Assembly: GCA_022496205.1 (NCBI GenBank)
Contig: WTXD01000013.1
Location: 434,001 to 498,000 of the forward strand
Origin: Gloeopeniophorella convolvens
Lineage: Eukaryota > Basidiomycota > Agaricomycetes > Russulales
Direction of reading: 5' to 3'
Length of the DNA stretch: 64,000 bases
Made by a program: the position numbers and the translations under genes. The number at the start of each line of letters is the position of its first letter. Position 1 is the stretch's first letter. Below, in pieces: positions 58,501 through 64,000 of the stretch. The notes beneath the pieces are model-generated. The model was not told the origin of the DNA. It did not search any database and saw only the letters and a program-made list of their open reading frames with translations.

Positions 58501-59547
58501 GAAGAGTCGCGGTGGGGCGACGGCGAGGAGGAATCCGAGGACGAGATTGTCCCGCGCCCTGTTCTCTCCCGCCGCGCGTCGCGCCAACTGCGCCGCAACA
58601 TCGACGTGATGCCGTCGTCCCCGTCCGACGACGGCGAGCACGCCCTGCCAGAGAAGCTGCGCAAGGAGAAGGAGGACGCCGACGGCGTCGTCGCCGTCGT
58701 CGACGAGAAGCAGGCCGCGACCTTCATGCGCGCGATCCAGCGCACGCTCGCGCGCGTGCAGCCCAAGGACGGCATCATCCCGAACATGCCGCACCTCGCG
58801 CTCCCGCAGCTCCCACAGCTGCCAGGCATGCCCGCAGTACCGTGGGGCGCGCTCCCGCAGATCCCGATGGTCTTCCCGGTGTACGTCCCGTGGCCCGCGG
58901 CGCTGCGCGGCGCGCGCGGGTCGGACACGGAGACGGACGCGGGCGAGGCGCGCGCGGGCAAGGGCAAGATGCGCGCGCTGCTGACGCCGCAGGAGTGGCG
59001 CGCGACGCTCGAGAAGTACTGGCTCGCGCAGGGCCCGCAGGTCGACGACGAGCCGCCGCCGGTGTACACGCCGCGCGCGGAGGGGGAGGGCGAGGTGGAG
59101 GTGGAGGAGCCCGCGGCGGCGGTGGCGGGCCCGTCGACGGTGCTGCCGGAGCGCCCTGCGCCCGTGCCGCGCCACGTCGGGTACGACTATGACAATGGGC
59201 CCGTGCCGGACGACCAGGAGGTCAACGCGTACGAGTACCGCCCGCGGAAGAAGCAAGCACGGCAGATCCAGAATAAAGGTGCGTTGCGCCGCTTGGACGG
59301 GGGGGCCGCCGCGCGGATGCTGACGCTGACGCTGTCTCGTTCTGTTTCGCAGAGGACCGCATGCTCCTGCTGTTCTGGATCCCCATCTTGCTACGTGAGT
59401 CGACCGCGTTGCTTGTGGTGCGGCGTTGTACTGACCGACGTGTGTGTGTCCGTAGTTGCGCTCTTGTGGGCGTTCGCGCATGGTGTCCGCCTCGCGATGC
59501 ACTCCATGCGCACGGTTGGGCCCCTGCGCGCGCTGCTGCGGGTGTGA
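55587..59547 (+). CDS. MGA2: Mga2/Spt23-type ER-anchored transcription factor
   Basis: Membrane-bound transcription factor. In yeast, Mga2 and Spt23 sense membrane lipid packing, are cut by the proteasome and activate the desaturase gene OLE1. The start MSQSSRTATGSRSPSPTTPS (ATG at 55587) leads into a disordered Ser/Pro region. The p105/NF-kB-like DNA-binding part reads SSGTVVFPLRITCYCRHHRE, RVGFHVHFTMSDHTGRVVG and THPIMITDDHKSTGANAKQ. The IPT/TIG domain is HRLIPSSGPIIGGIEVTVLG with FHPSLQLNCIFGDVMA and WSDNTLVCILPPRAMSG. After an exon start, MELALQVVGLKMTGKLEDAK leads to two ankyrin repeats: GQTLLHFAAFLKYPELIGFL and GYTALHFASFVGSQECAAIL. The C-terminus has one membrane span, MLLLFWIPILLLALLWAFAHG across an intron, followed by a basic tail (stop at 59545-59547). 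All expected domains are present in order. Confidence 0.92.
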
Positions 59548-59992
59548 GGACGGACCAGTGGCTATCTTTTGTTTACATCCGGATTGCTTGCTTTTGTGCT
59601 GTAGGACGGCTCGCGGTTGTACGTGTCAGAGTCGCGGGGTGTAGAGAGAGTTACCGCCGCCGCTGGGGAGTGGAGCTGAGGGGGCTGCATACTGCTACAT
59701 TACGATACGGTACGATACTACGGATACATACATACTTGCGCGCTCGGGGAGGTCGGTTATTTAACTAGTATTGAGTGCAATCAGAGGTTCAGGCAGTTTG
59801 ACATTGTTCAGTGGTTGTACTCGAGTATAGCACATTGGCGCGGAGGAGCGAGTCGCACGCCGGGACATGGGTGCCGCCTGTGTTACGCACCGTTGCCAAT
59901 TTCACTGGCACGTTTCGTTCTCGCTCATATACACTAGTAAGTAACCTAACGGTGGGCCCAATCGATACCCCTGGAGACACACAGACCCGTCT
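59548..59992. other. Intergenic region between MGA2 and the taspase-like gene
   Basis: 445 bp in head-to-tail orientation. Short frames only; a tacgatacggtacgatacta microsatellite-like stretch lies near 59700-59720. It should contain the taspase-like gene promoter. Confidence 0.35.
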
Positions 59993-61369
59993 ATGGCTGC
60001 GATAACCCCGTCGTCCATCTCGGGGCGTACACCGTCCTACATCGTCGCGATCCACGGCGGCGCAGGCTACCACTCCCCCTCGGACGACACAGACGTAAAG
60101 CGCAGCCTCCGCGCCGCCATCTCCTCCGTCCTGCCCTCCGCAGCCACTACCACCATCGCCCCGCCCCCACCAGCCCTCGACACGGCCGAATCCCTCCTCG
60201 CCGCGCTCGAGGACGCGCCCGCCTTCAACGCCGGCTACGGCGCGAACCTGACCCTCGCCGGCCACGCCGAATGCGACGCCGCGCTCATGTCCGGCGCCGA
60301 TGGCACCTTTGGCGCAGTCGGCGCGCTCCGCGGCGTGCGGCACCCCGCGCGCGCCGCGCGTGCGGTGCTCGAGGCGCGCCGCGGGGCACGCGTGCTCGGA
60401 CGCGTGCCGCCGCTGCTGCTCGTCAGCGAGGGCGCCGCGCGGTTCGCGGAGGAGCGCGGGGTGCGCGTCGTGCAAGCCGGCGGGGCAGAGGAGGAGCGGG
60501 AGATGGTCGCGCCGCGCGCGCGCGCGGAGTGGGCGCGGTGGAAGGCGCGGCTGGACGCTGCGGCGGGCGACCGGGACGCGGACGCGCGCGAGCTGCACGC
60601 GCGGCAGGACACGGTCGGCGCTGTTGTGCTGCGCGAGCCGGGTGGGGACGTCGCGGCGGGTGTATCGAGGTGCGCCGATCGCGGTTCCGCGGCGCGCGCT
60701 CTACGTGTTGGCGGCTGATACCGGGCCCGTGCTGCAGTGGGGGGCTACTGCTCAAGGCGCCCGGGCGCGTCGGCGAGGTCGGTGCGTCGCCGCCTGCCGC
60801 CGTCGCGCGCGAACTGATGCAGACGCGCCGTCTGGCTGCCTTTCTGTCCCGCTGCATAGGCGGCGGTGTTCGGCGCGGGCTGCTGGGCCGAGCGCGCGGG
60901 CAATGGCGTGCGCGTCGCGTGCAGTGTGTCGGGTGAGGGCGAGCTCATCATCCAGTCCGCGCTTGCTCGGACGCTCGCGGAGCGCGTCGTGGCGGGCGCT
61001 GCGGCGGGCGACACGCACGAGGTGCTGCGGAGCGTGCTGGTAGACGGGTTCTATGGTGCGTCGCGGTGCCTGCTTGCGGTGTGGTTGCGGGGTTCGAGGT
61101 CCTCGGCACTGTAGACAAGTGGCGCGCGCGAGGAGAGTCGCAGCCTGCAGCGGGGGTGCTGCTCGTTACGCAGGGCGCCGACGGGGACGCCGATACTGGT
61201 GTGTGTCTCCCCGCCTGCGCTGGCCCGCTGCACGGCGATTCCTAAGGCCCGCCCAGTTAGGCTCTGGTGCGCGTTCACCACGCAGAGCATGGCCGTCGCG
61301 TATGCATCGTCTCGCCAGCCCAAGCCAAAGGTCGGGCACCTGCTTATTTCGTCCTCGCTCCCGTCATGA
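59993..61369 (+). CDS. Asparaginase-2 family hydrolase of the taspase-1 type
   Basis: N-terminal-nucleophile amidohydrolase that self-cleaves to expose a catalytic Thr. The start MAAITPSSISGRTPSYIVAI (ATG at 59993) gives IVAIHGGAGYHSPS (substrate-pocket HGGAG). Then comes FNAGYGANLTLAGHAECDAA, and the cleavage site RQDTVGAVVLREPGGDVAAG with Thr as the predicted nucleophile. After the intron, SSGGLLLKAPGRVGE joins AAVFGAGCWAERAGNGVRVA, then CSVSGEGELIIQSALARTLA. The PGRVGE segment and the SSGG block are the taspase-1 variant of the motif, not the ordinary asparaginase one. The end across two more introns is WRARGESQPAAGV and WCAFTTQSMAVAYASSRQPK, then a TGA at 61367-61369. The intron after VGE has a weaker GTCGGT donor. 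It could instead be an isoaspartyl peptidase. Family membership is sure; the taspase subtype is inferred. Confidence 0.85.
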
Positions 61370-61954
61370 ACGACAACTAGGCTGTGATCCTGCGCAATAC
61401 GTCGCATGACTTTGGCAGCGAAGACGGACGGCCGCCGATCTTTATCACCACGCTCTCTTGTTGAGCTTGTGACCCGGAGAGGTAGCGTTCGACGCTTGTC
61501 AGGGGTGACCGGTGATCCACTTGATGACTGCGGAAGCGACACGAAGGACTCGATGTTGACAGGACTCGCGCTGACTTACATGGCGGCTGATACCTGGTTG
61601 ACCTAGCGGTGCCCGTTTGGCAAGGCTCTCCCGTGTAATGGACTGAACACGTCCGGTCACGGGTTCATTGCTATATTGCTATTAGCTCTTGAATAAGATG
61701 ATACACCGTATTCTATTCCCGATTCTGCCATGTACAGAGGTCTTACGGGATGCGATCTCCAGCCCTCCCGAAAGTTGTAGGTAGGACGTAGACCATGCGC
61801 CTCTCTCGAATACTCAGATTGCCGGGGAGCGTTAAGAATGCAGAATTGTGGTTCTGCACCGATCGCGTTTGGAAAAATCAAGTGGGACGGGGTTCAACCC
61901 CTTCTGACACTTCCACTCACGAGTCGCGTGGGGCTGCACGTAGGCTTGCGCTCA
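61370..61954. other. Convergent 3' ends region
   Basis: 585 bp between the taspase-like stop and the TFB4 stop. It includes a gggttcaacccc hairpin-like string near 61880-61896. No gene is seen. Confidence 0.35.
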
Positions 61955-63320
61955 TCACCGCAAACTCGCCGACATGCCTGCGCTCGGCCGCACACTTGGT
62001 GGCCGTGGGCTACCAGTCGATGCTCCGTTGACAGGGGGAACAGAGGGTCGCGAGGCATTGAGGCGTTGGAGAGTCTTCATGGGGAACTTCGTCCTGCAGT
62101 ACCATGCAGGTAGGCGGAGCATATAAGCAGAAACATGGTGAATATGACATACCGGCAGGTTGAACATACAGGGACAGGAGAGCAGAAGACTGGGATGCAA
62201 TGCACGGTGTGAGAGGGATATAATGGGTTGTGATGCTAGGCTTACTAGACAAACACACAGAACAGACAAATCCTATGTCAACGATGTTCTTGTGGCAGAA
62301 GCACGCAGCCCGGAAGTCGACCTTGTCTTGTCTGGGCACGGACATGATATGCCGCATAGCCGGAGGCGGAAGGAAGGACATCTGGCAAGAGCGAGGAACG
62401 TCAATCCTCTGACCCGTCATCCGCGGACTAAGGCTCACTATGAGGTATTGCAAGAGGGCATCCCGACGCTCGAGATAGATGTAGGACCCTCCCGTCAGGT
62501 GTGCTGCCTGTTGAAGGAATACCGTTTCTTCTCCGAACACTTTGCACACATCGATGGTGACTTTCTAAACGACGACGGTGGGTTGAACGTCATCGACAGA
62601 TTGGGTGTGCATTTGTCACTCACCAACTTCTGTGCGGAAAAGATAGAGTTCATGACGGGGATGTATGATGCAGAGAGATCGGGCGAAACCGACAGAATAA
62701 GAATGCGCGGATCAGCCGATGCTGCTACTTCCTCGGGGGAACTTCCGGCAGGCGGATGGGCCAGACGGTTGATGTCTGATCAACGTTAGACAGGCATTCC
62801 GCGAGGGTTCAGGACCATACAGCACAATGCCTTCGTCAGTGATCCCACCAGCGCAACCGGTGCTGAAGGTCAGTCAGTGAAGAAAAGTGGCGAGAGAGAG
62901 CTGTCTTGTACACACGTTCAGCCGTCAAAGAACCCAACAGATCCAATTCTTTTTGTATGCTTTTTGCAACTATTGAGTTGACGAGTTTGAAAGGTCGATA
63001 CGAGTTGGCATCAGCAGGCGGGTCGTTGTGATTTGTTGGGCCGGCATCCAGCGAAGAGTACAACATTACACTGTCATGATAACTCAGCCGCTCAGGTATG
63101 GGGCCAAGAAGAAAACGAACCTCTTTCCGGGCAGTGCGCCAAAGACAGACAATGTGTTCTCATGGTGGGCTGCGATGTGCGAGTTTACGAATGTCAGGAC
63201 ATGCGACAGGAACGTTTGGAATGACAATGGGAACGGGTTCGTGGACTCTGCAGAGAGATGCCATTGGGACGGGGACAGGTCGACGATGAGAGACAAGTGT
63301 GAAGATCCGTCCATGCTCAT
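61955..63320 (-). CDS. TFB4: TFIIH core subunit Tfb4/p34
   Basis: Subunit of the transcription and nucleotide-excision-repair factor TFIIH, paired with the p44 subunit. The start MSMDGSSHLSLIVDLSPSQW (ATG at 63320) is the usual von Willebrand-A-like opening, with HLSAESTNPFPLSFQTFLSH next. Then come HENTLSVFGALPGKSVMLYS across an intron, and FKLVNSIVAKSIQKELDLL. The core has YIPVMNSIFSAQKLKVTIDV, CKVFGEETVFLQQAAHLTGG and SYIYLERRDALLQYLI. The C-terminal zinc finger reads VPRQDKVDFRAACFCHKNIV, GFVCSVCLSIFCSPVPVCST and CRTKFPMKTLQ. The last residues are SPRPPSVRPSAGMSASLR at a TGA (61955-61957). Upstream of the ATG a branch-point-like ttactaag and a tttcag suggest a 5' UTR intron. All zinc-binding cysteine pairs are visible. 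The identification is very secure. Confidence 0.93.
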
Positions 63321-64000
63321 CGCTGCTCGCCGGGACGGTTGTCTCCTGAAACAGACCTTAGTAACTAACAATGGAAGACGATTACCGAGGGACCGAAGGT
63401 GAAGAGAGGAAGGAAGGACACGTGACGAGGACGGGAGTGCCGGCACGGTGGACGGCAGCACCGCCGCTCATCGGGTCCGACGACGCCCGACGCCGCGCTT
63501 ACGACGACAGGGTCCGTAAAGCGCCGGTGCACTGGCCATCGTGTGGAGCGGCGGCGTTGGCGCCGTTCCCCAGGGCGTGAAACATTGGGGTGCCGAACAC
63601 ATAAGCTGCTTACTGGATTGGGCCGGCAGCGACGTGTGCGGCGACGGGCAAGGGGCGAGGCTGCGGAGTGATCGCGCGGGGACGCGGCCGGGGCGGCTGC
63701 GACGAGGATCACGCGGTGTGAGCCGGAAGGCTCGTGTTTGGCGAGGGTCGAGGGGCGTGTGCCGTGCGGCGAGGGCGGCTGATGGAGCGGCGCCGCGGAG
63801 GCCCGCGCGTGGTGTCGGGGCAGTGCCGAGGGTGCGGCGGGGACTCTGGACACTGCTGCTGGCCGTGGCGAGAGGGCTTCGCTGGCGTGCCGGAACGCCG
63901 TGCGTGGAAGAATAGATAAGAGCCGGGGGCGATGTCACAACACGCTGGGCACACGCGCTGGTGATGGCCCAGTCGGCGCGGGCGACAGCAGGCGCACAGT
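63321..64000. other. Upstream region of TFB4 to window edge
   Basis: GC-rich 680 bp with overlapping Arg/Pro-rich frames on both strands that look like shadows. It contains the likely TFB4 5' UTR intron and promoter. Whatever lies beyond the right edge cannot be seen. Confidence 0.35.

Noticed and set aside
58189..59502. 437-residue minus-strand open frame inside MGA2
   Set aside because: Antisense to ankyrin and linker exons of MGA2; Arg/His-rich shadow of GC-rich codons with no domain.
61880..61900. GGGTTCAACCCC resembling a tRNA T-arm
   Set aside because: No anticodon arm or A-box at the expected distance on either strand, so no tRNA can be folded.
63365..63938. Long Arg/Pro-rich frames at the right edge
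   Set aside because: Overlapping frames on both strands in GC-rich DNA, without motifs or splice structure; most likely upstream sequence of TFB4.

Overview
The window is nuclear DNA of a basidiomycete, most likely an agaricomycete and possibly a polypore. The genes are cut by many introns of about 45-75 nt with GT-AG ends, spacing is tight, and the coding DNA is very GC-rich. The gene set fits too: fungal cell-wall glucanases, a BTB/POZ protein of the agaricomycete type, a DUF7727-like membrane protein and an ER-anchored Mga2/Spt23 factor. No rRNA, tRNA or CRISPR was found. Exon joins were worked out by hand from splice signals, reading frame and family conservation. Family names come from recognition of conserved motifs, not from a database search.

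Left part (1-15.9 kb), in order: the 5' portion of a secreted GH17 glucanase; a small single-pass membrane protein; a dihydroxy-acid dehydratase (ILV3 family); a BTB/POZ protein facing the tRNA methyltransferase TRM44; the PTS1 receptor PEX5 facing mitochondrial ETF-alpha; and a gene that looks like the meiotic double-strand-break factor REC114. The BTB/TRM44 and PEX5/ETFA pairs each share a divergent intergenic region of about 210-220 bp.

Middle part (16-30.8 kb): three tandem, same-strand alpha/beta-hydrolase paralogues follow. Next come two nested inverted-repeat elements, each flanked by TA dinucleotides, just downstream of the methionine-salvage enzyme MRI1. After a 2.5 kb gap lies an unrecognised 540-residue protein, followed by another gap of 1.8 kb. 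This is the loosest and least GC-rich part of the window.

Right part (30.9-64 kb): a secreted GH55 beta-1,3-glucanase converges on an Ap4A phosphorylase. Then come a DUF7727-like membrane protein, a single-pass surface-type protein with two beta-rich repeats, and a large unknown protein whose C-terminus resembles the HicA fold. A probably broken member of a repeated family, a class V PLP enzyme and a truncated GH79 remnant follow. The window closes with the Rab GAP GYP1, a Nup50/Nup2-type nucleoporin, MGA2/SPT23, a taspase/asparaginase-2 hydrolase and the TFIIH subunit TFB4.

Most genes are unlinked housekeeping functions: amino-acid and methionine metabolism, peroxisomal import, mitochondrial electron transfer, tRNA modification, vesicle traffic, nuclear transport, transcription and repair. 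They do not form one pathway. The points that most deserve a second look are the nested TA-flanked elements, the HicA-like C-terminus, the REC114 candidate, the hydrolase array, the GH79 remnant and two apparent GC-AG introns.
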